Positions 20,343 through 29,320 are shown, counted from the stretch's first letter. The stretch is 64,000 nucleotides of DNA from CAVVVS01 sp963751355 (GCA_963751355.1 CAVVVS010000102.1:3214-67213), one strand, 5' to 3'. Program-made: numbers and translations. Notes: generated by a model not told the origin, from the sequence alone.

Positions 20343-21047
20343 ATGTTGACTTATAACAAAAATGAAATCATTCATGATTCAATTTATTGGGATACTATTA
20401 ATTGGTCTAAATCAATTGAATTTTGGGAAAAACACATACCCAAAAATGCAGGTAAATTAAATACACTTGAACTAGGCTGCGGTCCAAATGGAGGTCTATC
20501 GGTTTGGCTCGCTTCAAAAGGTTATAACGTTATCTGTTCAGGTTATGAAGGAATAACCGAGACAACCAAAAATATTCATAAAAAATATGAATTTTCAGAT
20601 AATATCAGTTATTCTAAAATAGATGCATTATCCATTCCCTATAGTGAAGCATTTGATATCATTTGTTTCAAATCAATGCTGGGCGGAATAGTTAGGGACA
20701 AAGATCATGGGATCGCAGAAAGAGTGATTAAAGAAATTTATAATTCGCTGAAAATTGGAGGAGTTTTATTGTTTGCCGAAAATTTAATATCTTCAAAAGC
20801 TCACTCATTTTTCCGGAGTAAATTTGGTTCGCTAAAAAATAAATGGTGCTACTTCACGGTAGAAGAGATTAAAAGTTTACTTACCGAATTTTCATCATTT
20901 AAATATTCTACATTTGGTTTCACAGGATGTTTCGGACGAAATGAAATTCAGAGAAATATGTTAGGTAGATTAGACAGCGTTATTTTCGATAAAATACTCA
21001 CAGAAAATTTACATTATATAATCACAGGCTGTGCGGAAAAAAGATAA
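20343..21047 (+). CDS. Class I SAM-dependent methyltransferase
   Basis: 234 residues. Rossmann-fold methyltransferase with the SAM-binding motif I LELGCGPNGGLS (about residues 37-48) preceded by a helix, an acidic residue after the second strand (SGYEG), and a later FDIICFKSMLGG followed by GGVLLFAEN (motifs IV-V). The substrate is not evident; the C-terminal part is unlike the better-known ubiquinone, rRNA or tRNA enzymes. It stands alone, convergent with the lipoprotein exporter genes, and so gives no contextual hint of its target. A weak AAGGA precedes the ATG. Confidence 0.75.
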   Translation: MLTYNKNEIIHDSIYWDTINWSKSIEFWEKHIPKNAGKLNTLELGCGPNGGLSVWLASKGYNVICSGYEGITETTKNIHKKYEFSDNISYSKIDALSIPYSEAFDIICFKSMLGGIVRDKDHGIAERVIKEIYNSLKIGGVLLFAENLISSKAHSFFRSKFGSLKNKWCYFTVEEIKSLLTEFSSFKYSTFGFTGCFGRNEIQRNMLGRLDSVIFDKILTENLHYIITGCAEKR

Positions 21048-21087
21048 TAAATATTGTAAATGAAAATCTATTAAATGAAAATTTTAG

Positions 21088-21771
21088 TTAACCGCTTAAT
21101 AAAGCGCCGTCTTTCATTTCATAGACTTTATCCGCAAGTTTAACTAGTTCGGCATTATGTGAGACAATTACAAAGGTCTTCTTGAATTTATCACGTAAAT
21201 CCACAATTATTTTATGAACTTGTTCGCTGTTGGCGGAGTCCAGATTACCGGTTGGTTCATCAGCAAAAATAATTGCGGGATCATTTGCCAATGCTCTTGC
21301 GACAGCCACTCTCTGCTGTTCCCCTCCTGATAGCTCGGCAGGTTTATGGTTTGCTCTTTCTGTTAGCCCTACTGCTTCAAGCAATTCACTTGCGCGTTCG
21401 GATGCATCGGATAACGAAACTCCGTGTATCATCTGAGGAATAGCAACATTTTCGATAGCCGTAAATTCAGGTAAGAGATGATGAAATTGAAACACAAAAC
21501 CGATATTTTTATTTCTAAATTTTGCTAATCTCTCATCCGACAATTTAAATATATTATTGTTATCGAAGAATACTTCGCCGCTGTCCGGGCGATCCAATCC
21601 GCCAAGTAAATGAAGAAGAGTACTTTTACCTGCTCCGGAGGCACCGATAATCACTGAAATTTTATTAGCTTCAATTCCGATCGAAACACCCTTTAAAACT
21701 TCAAGAGTAATTTTTTTTGTATTCTGATATGTCTTTACCAAATTGCCGGCTTTTAAGATAATGTTGTCCAT
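21088..21771 (-). CDS. lolD: ABC transporter ATPase, LolD-like
   Basis: 227 residues, the usual size. Walker A is IGASGAGKST, the Q-loop lies in FVFQFHHLLPEF, the signature is LSGGEQQRVAVARAL and Walker B is IIFADEPTGNLD. The last motif is shared by the LolD/MacB/FtsE group. With the two membrane proteins encoded just upstream (23039 and 21807) it would power extraction of lipoproteins from the inner membrane to LolA. It lies 35 bp after the second permease gene in a three-gene minus-strand operon. LolD versus MacB/FtsE cannot be decided on the ATPase alone; the neighbours point to Lol. Confidence 0.85.
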   Translation of the reverse strand: MDNIILKAGNLVKTYQNTKKITLEVLKGVSIGIEANKISVIIGASGAGKSTLLHLLGGLDRPDSGEVFFDNNNIFKLSDERLAKFRNKNIGFVFQFHHLLPEFTAIENVAIPQMIHGVSLSDASERASELLEAVGLTERANHKPAELSGGEQQRVAVARALANDPAIIFADEPTGNLDSANSEQVHKIIVDLRDKFKKTFVIVSHNAELVKLADKVYEMKDGALLSG

Positions 21772-21806
21772 AAACTGTCTATTCCAAATTCTTAATTAGT
21801 AAAAAT

Positions 21807-23039
21807 TTACTCCCATTTAATCGCTTCAAGAGGATTAACCTTCGCTGCTCTTTTTGCAGGGAATAGGGATGCTAAAAATGATAAAAGCATAGACGCTCCT
21901 GTTACAAAGAAGAAATCCGTTAATCTTAACTGCAGAGGAAGCGAATCAATTTTGTATTGAGTTGGATCAAGAGGATAAATGTTGAACTTTAACTGTAAAA
22001 AACAGATAAAATAACCAAGCAGAAGTCCTGCTAAAGTGCCAACCACTCCAATCAATAAACCTTCATACATGAAAATTTTGAGTACAGATTTTTCAGTAAC
22101 TCCCATAGAACGTAAAATGCCTATGTCCCTTGTCTTTTCTATAACCGACATAGACAACGAACCGAGAATATTAAAAGTAGCAACAGCAACAATTAGACAT
22201 AAAATAATGTAAGCTGCCCAGCGTTCAATTGTCATCATTTTATACAGTTCACGATGAAAGTCGTACCATGTACTAACGCTAAAATAATTTGTATTTAATT
22301 TTGATTCTAGCTGCTTTTTTACTTCTGGTGATTGATCAATATTATTTAAGCGGATATCATACCCCTGGATTCTATTATTGTACCCAAATAGGTTCTGAGC
22401 CGCACGTAAAGATGAAAAGATATAGGATGCGTCATAATCATTATTATTAGAACTGTATATACCCCGTACAATGAACCTTTGAGTTTTCGGCATAGAAAAT
22501 TGTGTTATTGTCTTTTCTATACCCACCGGTGAAACTATAGTAACTGTGTCCCCTATAAGCGATTCTAATTTATCCGCAAGAGTTAATCCCAATATTATTC
22601 CGGGAAAACCCTGGCTATCGGAAAAATCGTATTTTCCGTAAAGCATGCTTTTATTTATTCCATAAATATCGTTGCCAGTTTTCTCCGAAATTCCTTTCAA
22701 ATTGATTACCTGGATATTGCCTTTATGATAAGCCAAGACTTTGCCGTCTACATAAGGAGCAAATTTATTTACATCCGGAATCGATTGAATGGCAGATTTC
22801 AATTCTTGCTGTTTTCCGAATCCTTCGGGAGAGGTAATCTCTATTCTTACATGCGGATCGAAATTAATTAAAAATGAAGTAACCAAACTTCCGAATCCGT
22901 TAAAAACCGAAAGAACAACTATTAACGCAGCAACACCTATCGTAATTCCGGCAACCGAAATAAAAGAAATTATAGAAATGAAATTTATTTTATGTTTCGA
23001 TATTAAATATCTTTTCGATATAAAGGATTCAAATTTCAT
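21807..23039 (-). CDS. LolC/LolE-family lipoprotein exporter permease (second)
   Basis: 410 residues. N-terminal FISKRYL motif and a first membrane helix (about residues 20-45), then a large periplasmic domain (about 50-265) and three C-terminal membrane helices with ILGSLSMSV, RDIGILRSMGV and the terminal VNPLEAIKWE. This is the LolC/E (FtsX/MacB_PCD) organisation. Its ATG overlaps the stop of the upstream permease gene (TAATG), so the two are translationally coupled and probably form a LolCE-type heterodimer with LolD. Confidence 0.85.
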   Translation of the reverse strand: MKFESFISKRYLISKHKINFISIISFISVAGITIGVAALIVVLSVFNGFGSLVTSFLINFDPHVRIEITSPEGFGKQQELKSAIQSIPDVNKFAPYVDGKVLAYHKGNIQVINLKGISEKTGNDIYGINKSMLYGKYDFSDSQGFPGIILGLTLADKLESLIGDTVTIVSPVGIEKTITQFSMPKTQRFIVRGIYSSNNNDYDASYIFSSLRAAQNLFGYNNRIQGYDIRLNNIDQSPEVKKQLESKLNTNYFSVSTWYDFHRELYKMMTIERWAAYIILCLIVAVATFNILGSLSMSVIEKTRDIGILRSMGVTEKSVLKIFMYEGLLIGVVGTLAGLLLGYFICFLQLKFNIYPLDPTQYKIDSLPLQLRLTDFFFVTGASMLLSFLASLFPAKRAAKVNPLEAIKWE

Positions 23040-24262
23040 TAGTTAAATCTCAAAGTAGATACTGGTTGAATTTTTGATGCAATATAACTCGGAATAAAAG
23101 AAGCAATGAGGCATAAAACAAAAGTTAAAACGGAAACTTCTGCAAATGTATTTATCGATAAAAGGATAGGAACAGTAGACATAAAGTAAACCGAAGATGG
23201 CAGTGATATAATCCTGTATTGTAGTTGTAAATCCATTAATAAATAAGCCAGAATATTTCCAGATACAATGCCGGTAATTGCCAGGAATGTTCCCTGGTTT
23301 ATAAAGATTGAGATTATCTGTTTCTTAGTTGCCCCGAGTGATTTTAAAACCCCGATTGCATTCATTTTCTCCAGTACAATCATTAATAGTGTCCCAATAA
23401 TATTAAATACGGCTACAATAATTATTAGTCCAAGAATAATCGGGATTGGTTTTTTCTGAAGGGCAATCCATGTGAAAATTCCCCGGTAATTTTGGTAGAT
23501 GGATCTGACGGAATACGGATATCCTAAAGCATTTGACAATACATCGGTAAGGCTGTCAATTTTAGATATATTAGTCAATTTTATATCATAACCTGTTACA
23601 TTATCACCAATATCGAATAATTTTTGAGCAACCGCAATATTAACATAAGCATTCAAATCATCGTATTGAGCCATACCGCTCTCAAAAATTCCTTTTATAA
23701 CAAATTGTTGAATATTGGGAATATTATCGGGAGAGGGCAGTTCGTCTTTATTTAATGCGAATACGGTTACTACGTCACCAACTTTTACCAATAACTTGTT
23801 AGCTAATTTTTTCCCGATAATAATTGAAGGACGATTACTATCATACGTTAATTCGTATTTACCTTCCACTATATCATCCTTCACTCCGTTCCATTCATTC
23901 TGCGGGAAAATGCCTTTAATATTTACTCCTTCTTTTTCATATTTACTGCTGATAATTGCCAGTTTAGAGGCAAATGGGTTGATTGCTTCGGCATATGGTG
24001 TTAACTGTTTTTGAATAAATGGCAAAGCTGAATGATAATTAGGTAAAATTTTTGAGTATGAACTAATCTGAATATGAGAATCGAATGCAATTATTTTATT
24101 AGTAATTGTTTTAGCGAAACCGTTTAAAATACTCAAAGCGATAATTAAAGTAGCTACACCGACAGCAATTCCTATTATTGAAATAGAAGAGATAAAGTTA
24201 ATGAATTTGGAATCCTTTTTTGCAAAAGTAAATTTTTTAGATATAAAAAAGGAAAAAGACAT
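23039..24262 (-). CDS. LolC/LolE-family lipoprotein exporter permease (first)
   Basis: 407 residues. Same layout as its downstream neighbour: FISKKFTFAK at the N-terminus, first helix about 20-45, periplasmic domain to about residue 265, and three C-terminal helices with LKSLGATKKQI. About a quarter to a third of residues look alike between the two permeases, as expected for LolC and LolE, which arose by duplication; which is LolC and which is LolE is not clear. First gene of a three-gene operon; divergent from the tRNA genes at 24470. Confidence 0.85.
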   Translation of the reverse strand: MSFSFFISKKFTFAKKDSKFINFISSISIIGIAVGVATLIIALSILNGFAKTITNKIIAFDSHIQISSYSKILPNYHSALPFIQKQLTPYAEAINPFASKLAIISSKYEKEGVNIKGIFPQNEWNGVKDDIVEGKYELTYDSNRPSIIIGKKLANKLLVKVGDVVTVFALNKDELPSPDNIPNIQQFVIKGIFESGMAQYDDLNAYVNIAVAQKLFDIGDNVTGYDIKLTNISKIDSLTDVLSNALGYPYSVRSIYQNYRGIFTWIALQKKPIPIILGLIIIVAVFNIIGTLLMIVLEKMNAIGVLKSLGATKKQIISIFINQGTFLAITGIVSGNILAYLLMDLQLQYRIISLPSSVYFMSTVPILLSINTFAEVSVLTFVLCLIASFIPSYIASKIQPVSTLRFN

Positions 24263-24469
24263 AACTTGTTAAAGTGTAAATAATTATTAAAAAACTAATT
24301 TAATTAAGTTTTTTCTTACAAAAAAATGTGGCGGAGGAAATAACATATTTCGGTCAAATATGATGAAAAATGACGATATATGTAAGGTTGAATAATTGTT
24401 TTTAAAATATTAAAAATATATATTTAACATTCGATTTTAAAATAGTTCTTTTACTTTTTGAAAAAACTG

Positions 24470-24545
24470 CGGGGCGTAGCGTAGCCCGGTTCATCGCGCC
24501 TGCTTTGGGAGCAGGAGGTCGCAGGTTCGAATCCTGCCGCCCCGA
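24470..24545 (+). tRNA. tRNA-Pro (anticodon TGG)
   Basis: Acceptor stem CGGGGCG / CGCCCCG, T arm GCAGG-TTCGAAT-CCTGC, anticodon stem CCTGC/GCAGG with loop TTTGGGA giving anticodon TGG. Discriminator A at 24545; the 3' CCA is not encoded (CA then TAG follow). A near-match to the phylum -7 element (TACTTTTTG) lies about 15 bp upstream. First of four tRNAs in this cluster. Confidence 0.95.
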
Positions 24546-24603
24546 CATAGAAAAAGAATGTAGGATTAAAGAAATCAATGATTGTACATTCTGATTTGTA
24601 AAA

Positions 24604-24677
<74 letters not shown>

Positions 24678-24752
24678 CTAACTCACTATAAAATTGAAAG
24701 CCATATATTATATTTGAATTTAATCTTATAAATTTGAATTGAAAATAAACAT

Positions 24753-24830
24753 GGTGGGTATAGCTCAGTTGGTTAGAGCACCAGGTTGTGGCCCTGGGGG
24801 TCAAGGGTTCAAATCCCTTTACTCACCCCA
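24753..24830 (+). tRNA. tRNA-His (anticodon GTG)
   Basis: Acceptor stem GTGGGTA / TACTCAC. The extra G-1 (24753) pairs with discriminator C (24827), the identity element of histidine tRNAs. Anticodon stem CCAGG/CCTGG with loop TTGTGGC gives anticodon GTG; T arm AAGGG-TTCAAAT-CCCTT. The 3' CCA is encoded (24828-24830). Confidence 0.95.
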
Positions 24831-24891
24831 AAATATTGAAACGTTAAGAATTGATGATTTAAAATTTATTAGTTTAATATCCTATCTTTGT

Positions 24892-24924
24892 TTGACAAAT
24901 TGCCGGAAAAGATTATTAATTTTT
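24892..24924 (+). promoter_or_regulatory. Candidate promoter of tRNA-Glu
   Basis: TTGACA (24892-24897) and TAATTTTT (24917-24924), 25 bp apart start to start, match the phylum-type TTG / TAnnTTTG layout with one mismatch in the second element. The predicted start at about 24928 lies 12 bp before the mature tRNA. Confidence 0.4.
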
Positions 24925-24939
24925 AATTATTTAATTACC

Positions 24940-25014
24940 GGCCCCATCGTCTAGTGGTTAGGACATCGCCCTTTCACGGCGGTAACAGGGGTTCAAGTCC
25001 CCTTGGGGTCACCA
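24940..25014 (+). tRNA. tRNA-Glu (anticodon TTC)
   Basis: Acceptor stem GGCCCCA / TGGGGTC, anticodon stem TCGCC/GGCGG with loop CTTTCAC giving anticodon TTC, T arm AGGGG-TTCAAGT-CCCCT. CCA is encoded (25012-25014), followed 2 bp later by an intrinsic terminator. Last member of the cluster. Confidence 0.96.
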
Positions 25015-25015
25015 T

Positions 25016-25051
25016 AAAAGCCTTCTCTTAAAACGGGAAGGCTTTTTTATT
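25016..25051 (+). terminator. Intrinsic terminator of the tRNA cluster
   Basis: Stem AAAGCCTTC (25017-25025) pairs with GAAGGCTTT (25037-25045) around an 11-base loop, followed by a T-rich run. It follows tRNA-Glu directly. Confidence 0.9.
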
Positions 25052-25253
25052 TTTATGATACATGGTATTTTTCAAAGAATGTTCAAAAAAGATTATTAAA
25101 TTTATATATTTGTTTATCTTACATGTTTTATTAGATCATAATTAATCACATATATTAAAATTTGTTCATACCCATTTTACTTCTGGAATCCCTCCGATTT
25201 AATAATTAAGTTTGATAATAATAATAAACCGGATTAATAGAATTGGATTACAT

Positions 25254-26549
25254 GTGAAAAATAATAAACCCTTCGAAGTGAGTTTGAATTTAAATGTCCG
25301 GGGAATCCCTCAATCAGCAACGCTGGCTATTAATGAAATAAGTAATAGGTTAAGAAAAGAGGGAAAAGTAATTTACAAACTCGGTCTGGGACAATCGCCA
25401 TTCCCTGTGCCCCGGTCTGTTGTTGACGAATTAAAGGTAAATGCGTACCAAAAGGATTATCTGCCTGTAAAAGGTCTTCCGCAATTAAGAGATGCGGTTG
25501 CCGAATATCACTGCCGTGCTAACAGTATTTGCCATTCCGGAGACGATGTATTAATTGGTCCTGGTTCAAAAGAATTAATGTTCCTGTTGCAATTTGTTTA
25601 TTACGGTGATCTGATAATTCCAACTCCAAGCTGGGTATCCTACGCTCCTCAAGCTCAAATTATCGGAAGGCACGTAAGGTGGATACAAACCCAGGCTGAA
25701 AATGATTGGAAACTCACTGCAGACGAACTTATTGAACATTGCAAAGATGATCCGGACAGACCAAGAATTATTATATTAAACTATCCTTCAAATCCTGCCG
25801 GTATTACGTATACTGCCGATGAATTGAAAAATATTGCGCAGGTGGCAAGGAAATATAGGCTAATTTTGCTTTCTGATGAAATTTACGGCGAATTACATCA
25901 CCGCGGCATACATGTTTCAATTGCGAAATATTATCCCGAGGGAACGATCATAAGTGGAGGTTTGAGTAAATGGTGCGGTGCAGGGGGATGGAGATTAGGA
26001 ACCTTCACATTTCCTCCGTCATTAAGATGGTTGTTGGATGCTATGGCTTCGGTAGCTAGCGAGACATTTACAGCTACAAGCACACCAATTCAATATGCGG
26101 CGGTAAGAGCTTACCGGGGAGGAACCGATATAGAAAATTATCTTTGGAATGTCAGATGGATTTTACGTACTCTTGCCGAACGTATTACAAAACAATTAAA
26201 CGAAGCAGGTATATGGGTCCCTTTACCGCAGGGAGCATTTTATCTTTTTCCGAATTTTGAACCGTTCAGAAAATTGCTGCTGACCAGAGGTATTAAAAAT
26301 AGTATTGAATTATGTCACACTCTTCTCGAAGATACCGGGGTCGCAATTTTGCCGGGAAGTGTATTTGGCAGACCTGAAAATGAATTGACCGCTAGATTAG
26401 CTTATGTCGATTTTGACGGTGTAAGAGCTATCGCGGCAGTTGAACAGATGAAAAACAACTCTGTCATCAAAGCAGAGGAATTTCTGGAAATTTATTGCTC
26501 AAATACCCTTGAAGCAGTGGATTTAATATGTGCCTGGTTGAGGTATTAG
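25254..26549 (+). CDS. Pyridoxal-phosphate aminotransferase, class I/II
   Basis: 431 residues from the GTG at 25254, the first start giving a normal N-terminus; an in-frame TTG 42 bp upstream would add a poorly conserved tail. Fold-type I aminotransferase: NYPSNPAG (cofactor Asn), SDEIYGELHH (Asp-Glu-Ile-Tyr), the Schiff-base Lys239 in SGGLSKWCGAGGWRLG, and the substrate-carboxylate Arg near TARLAYVDFDG. It resembles aspartate/aromatic aminotransferases, but the substrate is not certain. Gene stands alone between the tRNA cluster and the 26.8 kb terminator. Composition is ordinary. Confidence 0.88.
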   Translation: MKNNKPFEVSLNLNVRGIPQSATLAINEISNRLRKEGKVIYKLGLGQSPFPVPRSVVDELKVNAYQKDYLPVKGLPQLRDAVAEYHCRANSICHSGDDVLIGPGSKELMFLLQFVYYGDLIIPTPSWVSYAPQAQIIGRHVRWIQTQAENDWKLTADELIEHCKDDPDRPRIIILNYPSNPAGITYTADELKNIAQVARKYRLILLSDEIYGELHHRGIHVSIAKYYPEGTIISGGLSKWCGAGGWRLGTFTFPPSLRWLLDAMASVASETFTATSTPIQYAAVRAYRGGTDIENYLWNVRWILRTLAERITKQLNEAGIWVPLPQGAFYLFPNFEPFRKLLLTRGIKNSIELCHTLLEDTGVAILPGSVFGRPENELTARLAYVDFDGVRAIAAVEQMKNNSVIKAEEFLEIYCSNTLEAVDLICAWLRY

Positions 26550-27186
26550 AGGAAATCTCCAACTTTTGGATTCCGCTCATCTATAAATTTACCAGCTATC
26601 GAGAAAATTTCCCGCTTATCAAAACTTAACTTATTCTTAACATGAAAGTAATGATTTACTCTTTAGAATTCATTAAGTTAACAGTGTGAATGTTGATTAG
26701 CCAGGTATTATTAAGTTAAGATATCGATGAACATATTGAAAGCGAAACTAATACCAATCAATTATTTACGTTGAAAATAAAAATGCAATCTCACCTTATT
26801 AAGGGCGCTTTTGGCGCCCTTTCTTTTTAATGCTATAAAAAACATTAAGATATATTCCTAATCATATATAATATTAATAGATAACTCATATTATCTTAAC
26901 CTTATTCTAAGCATTTATTCTACAAATAATTAAACTTTAAATTACACCACAAATTGATTTGTAGATTGTATTTTGTAGGGATTTCATTACAAACAGCAAA
27001 ATTTACAAATATGAAACAAATATTGTGCTCCCGGATTTATTTAAGAGATTTGTTTACAAAATAAATGGATACGAAAATTATTATAACTATATCAAAAAGA
27101 TTATGATTATAACATCATGGAAGACTTGAAAAGGAACAGATTACATAGTTAAACTGAAAAGATTTAGTGGGAAAAGTAGTTATCAG
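26550..27186. other. Long intergenic region with a terminator
   Basis: 637 bp between the aminotransferase and the minus-strand tRNA-Arg. It holds the terminator at 26801-26828 and otherwise only AT-rich sequence. The terminator lies 250 bp after the aminotransferase stop; the intervening stretch has no ORF of note and could be a long 3' UTR or an unannotated small RNA. No repeats were seen. Confidence 0.5.
26801..26828 (+). terminator. Intrinsic terminator
   Basis: Perfect stem AAGGGCGC (26801-26808) pairs with GCGCCCTT (26814-26821), loop TTTTG, then TCTTTTT. It ends the + strand transcript of the aminotransferase or a separate small RNA. Confidence 0.9.
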
Positions 27187-27260
27187 TACGCCCGGAAGGA
27201 TTCGAACCCTCAACCCTCAGATCCGAAGTCTGATGCTCTATCCAGTTGAGCTACGGGCGC
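27187..27260 (-). tRNA. tRNA-Arg (anticodon TCG)
   Basis: On the minus strand the acceptor stem is GCGCCCG / CGGGCGT with discriminator A; anticodon stem TCAGA/TCTGA, loop CTTCGGA, anticodon TCG reading CGA and other CGN codons. D arm and T loop (TTCGAAT) are standard. CCA not encoded. The acceptor stem is identical to that of the tRNA-Arg(TCT) at 24604. Confidence 0.95.
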
Positions 27261-27500
27261 ATATCAAATGAGAGCACTAAATTTTTAGTTTACTAAGATA
27301 ATAAAATATTTTTAATAATTAAGGATTTTGGAGCACCTTTCAATTTACACTTTCACGCAAATTTTTTATCTTTTTCGCTTCTAGTTCCATAAGCCCCACG
27401 CAATTCCAATACAATAACATATCCCGTGCAATCGGTAGTTAAATGTTATGAATCATTTATTAGGTATGTTCCCAGTGTCATTGAATTATACTCGAATTTA

Positions 27501-27725
27501 TCAGTTCATTATTTCTCTTCTGTTCCTGGAGGTTTCATCAATATTCTTTATTCGATTTTCGCTGTACATCAGAATAGAATCTACTTTTACGACTTGCTGG
27601 TCGGTTAAGGCGAGCCTTTCTTTCAATTGTTTTAATTTGTTCTCTTTGTTAAATCTAAATTGTGCATTTGATAGTGAGACAAATACCAAGAGAACAAAAA
27701 CTGCAGAAAACTTTATACGGAGCAT
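27501..27725 (-). CDS. Small secreted protein, Spy/CpxP-like N-terminal part
   Basis: 74 residues. Signal peptide MLRIKFSAVFVLLVFVS...NAQ (cleavage near 21), then a charged helical segment with LKERLALTDQQVVKVDSIL, which resembles the LTxxQ repeat of Spy/CpxP-type periplasmic chaperones. GGAG lies 7 bp before the ATG, supporting translation. It stops after about 53 mature residues, whereas relatives usually have 100-130, so it may be a truncated copy. Long + strand frames cover the same region but lack a signal or RBS. No family is certain. Confidence 0.55.
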   Translation of the reverse strand: MLRIKFSAVFVLLVFVSLSNAQFRFNKENKLKQLKERLALTDQQVVKVDSILMYSENRIKNIDETSRNRREIMN

Positions 27726-27988
27726 GTTGTTACTCCATTATTAAATAACTCATTGAATTTACTCCCGATATATATGACACTTTCAATAAATAATTGGTTT
27801 AACCGTTTGAATAGTATACCATACACTGAATTTCCAAATCTTGAAGTTTCCAAATTAAATTAACCTAATAAGCTGATTCTAAATGTAATAAAATCGATAT
27901 CTTTTTGACTTAAGTCATTCTATTCCGGCAAGAGCAACGGTAATTTTGAGATAAAGGTTTAAGGAACTAAAAAGTAATGGAGTGAAAT

Positions 27989-28288
27989 ATGGCACTATTA
28001 ATAAATGAAGAGTGTATTAATTGCGGGGCTTGTGAACCGGAATGTCCAAACACTGCTATTTATGAAGCCGGCGTTAGCTGGGAGTTGGACTGTGAAAAAC
28101 ATCAGCCTATTTCAAGTGACTATTTTTACATTGTACCGGATAAATGCACAGAATGTACCGGTTTCTATGATGAGCCGCAGTGCATAGCTGTGTGCCCAGT
28201 TGATTGTATTGTCGTAGATCCGGATCACCGTGAGACTAAAGAAGAATTACTTGTTAAAAAAGAAAAATTAGATTTAATTGAACGATAA
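27989..28288 (+). CDS. YfhL-like 2[4Fe-4S] ferredoxin
   Basis: 99 residues. Two iron-sulfur clusters: CINCGACEPECPN supplies one CxxCxxCxxxCP motif, and CTECTGFYDEPQCIAVCPVDC the second, with the extended spacer typical of the YfhL/bacterial-type clostridial ferredoxin group. Small acidic cytoplasmic electron carrier, a plausible partner of KorAB although not adjacent. RBS GGAG about 8 bp upstream of the ATG. Its end lies 26 bp before the cupin start. Confidence 0.9.
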   Translation: MALLINEECINCGACEPECPNTAIYEAGVSWELDCEKHQPISSDYFYIVPDKCTECTGFYDEPQCIAVCPVDCIVVDPDHRETKEELLVKKEKLDLIER

Positions 28289-28313
28289 GAACAAGATTGA
28301 AAGTGAGGAAATC

Positions 28314-28658
28314 ATGAATGAAAATAATTCAAATAATGATGTAAATACTGAAGTTATTAAAAACAATATTAATGAAAACATCGCCTACCAGGATGGAAGC
28401 ATCATTAGTAAAATATTACTCAAAAAGAAGAATGGCAATGTTACATTATTTGCGTTTGATCAAGATCAGGAATTAACCGAGCATACGTCATCGCATGAAG
28501 CGTTAATTCATGTAGTGGAAGGACAAGTTGAAATTTCAATAGACGGTAAACCTATTCTTTTAATTAAAGGAGAATATATAGTTTTACCGGCAAATCATCC
28601 GCATTCCGTTAAAGCAAAAACTAAGATGAAAATGATACTGATTATGATAAAAGATTAG
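28314..28658 (+). CDS. Small cupin-domain protein
   Basis: 114 residues. Start chosen at ATG 28314 because GAGG lies just upstream; the longer frame upstream would overlap the ferredoxin. After a low-complexity Asn-rich head (residues 1-25), a single cupin fold is visible: motif 1 is TEHTSSHEALIHVVEGQVE with metal-ligand His residues and a downstream Glu, motif 2 is LPANHPHSVKAK. Probably binds a divalent metal; substrate unknown. Likely co-transcribed with the upstream ferredoxin. Confidence 0.8.
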   Translation: MNENNSNNDVNTEVIKNNINENIAYQDGSIISKILLKKKNGNVTLFAFDQDQELTEHTSSHEALIHVVEGQVEISIDGKPILLIKGEYIVLPANHPHSVKAKTKMKMILIMIKD

Positions 28659-29125
28659 TTGAAAACTATCAGGCTAAATTAACGCTAAACATTACTGCCG
28701 GCAAATCATCGGATATTTCTGACATAGAAATAAAAAAGCCCTCTATCGGGCGATAGAGAGCTCTAGTTCCTTAAGAATATCTGGTAGGGGAGTGCCAAAT
28801 ATTCAGAACCGCCCAAACATAAAGAAAATATTTTTCTTAATTTGTGACTTAGCTTAAATGTAAGTGTAAACCATTTAATATTTTAACTGTTTTTGATATA
28901 CAGAAACGAGTAAAATCTCTCATAACGTGAAAAAATATTGCCTTTGACTTTGATCACCCCAAAGAGTAAAACCTAGCCAAATCACATCATATTAAAAAAA
29001 TTAAGATATTTTTAACTATGTATTAATTGAAAATTTAAAGATTATATAACAATTCGTTAATACATATTTTACACTATATATTATCTTTACGAAATAAAAT
29101 GCTTGTTATCATAAACGAGGGATAA
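28659..29125. other. Intergenic region containing a minus-strand small RNA candidate
   Basis: 467 bp between the cupin and the small ORF at 29126. It contains the hairpin-rich RNA candidate at 28731-28810 and, upstream of 29126, a promoter-like TATCTTTA (29082-29089). The rest (28825-29080) is AT-rich without ORFs. Confidence 0.5.
28731..28810 (-). ncRNA. Candidate structured small RNA with terminator
   Basis: Read on the minus strand, the RNA would begin with GGUUC near 28810, four bases after a perfect TAnnTTTG match (TATGTTTG, 28821-28814). It forms a hairpin with arms GAATATTTGG / CCAGATATTC (28804-28795 and 28784-28775; one wobble pair) around a loop CACTCCCCTA, closed by GGTTC with GAACT. 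A second 11-bp hairpin (28762-28737, loop GCCC) runs into a T-tract of five to six, a textbook intrinsic terminator. No ORF fits. The C-rich loop could pair with G-rich ribosome-binding sites, as in RoxS/RsaE-like regulators. A clear -33 element is missing. I know no Rfam family that this matches. Confidence 0.55.
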
Positions 29126-29320
29126 ATGAAAAACAAACAGGAAAAGTTACTCGAATTTCTTTTTCTTAAAAATCATAGTACTGAAGAAAAGAGAAAAAAG
29201 ATTAACAATAAGCGGGGTTCAAATAAAAATCAGACTATGAGCCTTTATCTGAGCCGGGAAAATGAATGGGAGCAGGAATATTATATTATATATAATTCCT
29301 ACGTTTTAGATCAGTATTAA
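29126..29320 (+). CDS. Small hypothetical protein
   Basis: 64 residues, Lys/Asn/Glu-rich, no signal peptide or membrane helix, no recognisable family. It is supported by GAGGG 5 bp before the ATG and a TATCTTTA promoter-like element 37 bp before that. It faces the arginine block and stands alone. Treat as plausible but unproven. Confidence 0.45.
   Translation: MKNKQEKLLEFLFLKNHSTEEKRKKINNKRGSNKNQTMSLYLSRENEWEQEYYIIYNSYVLDQY

Noticed and set aside
24739..24954. 71-codon open frame over the tRNA-His region
   Set aside because: It overlaps the tRNA-His gene, so coding is very unlikely.
27426..27744. Two + strand open frames of 60 and 98 codons
   Set aside because: They are antisense to the signal-peptide gene at 27501-27725, which has an RBS; the + strand frames have none.
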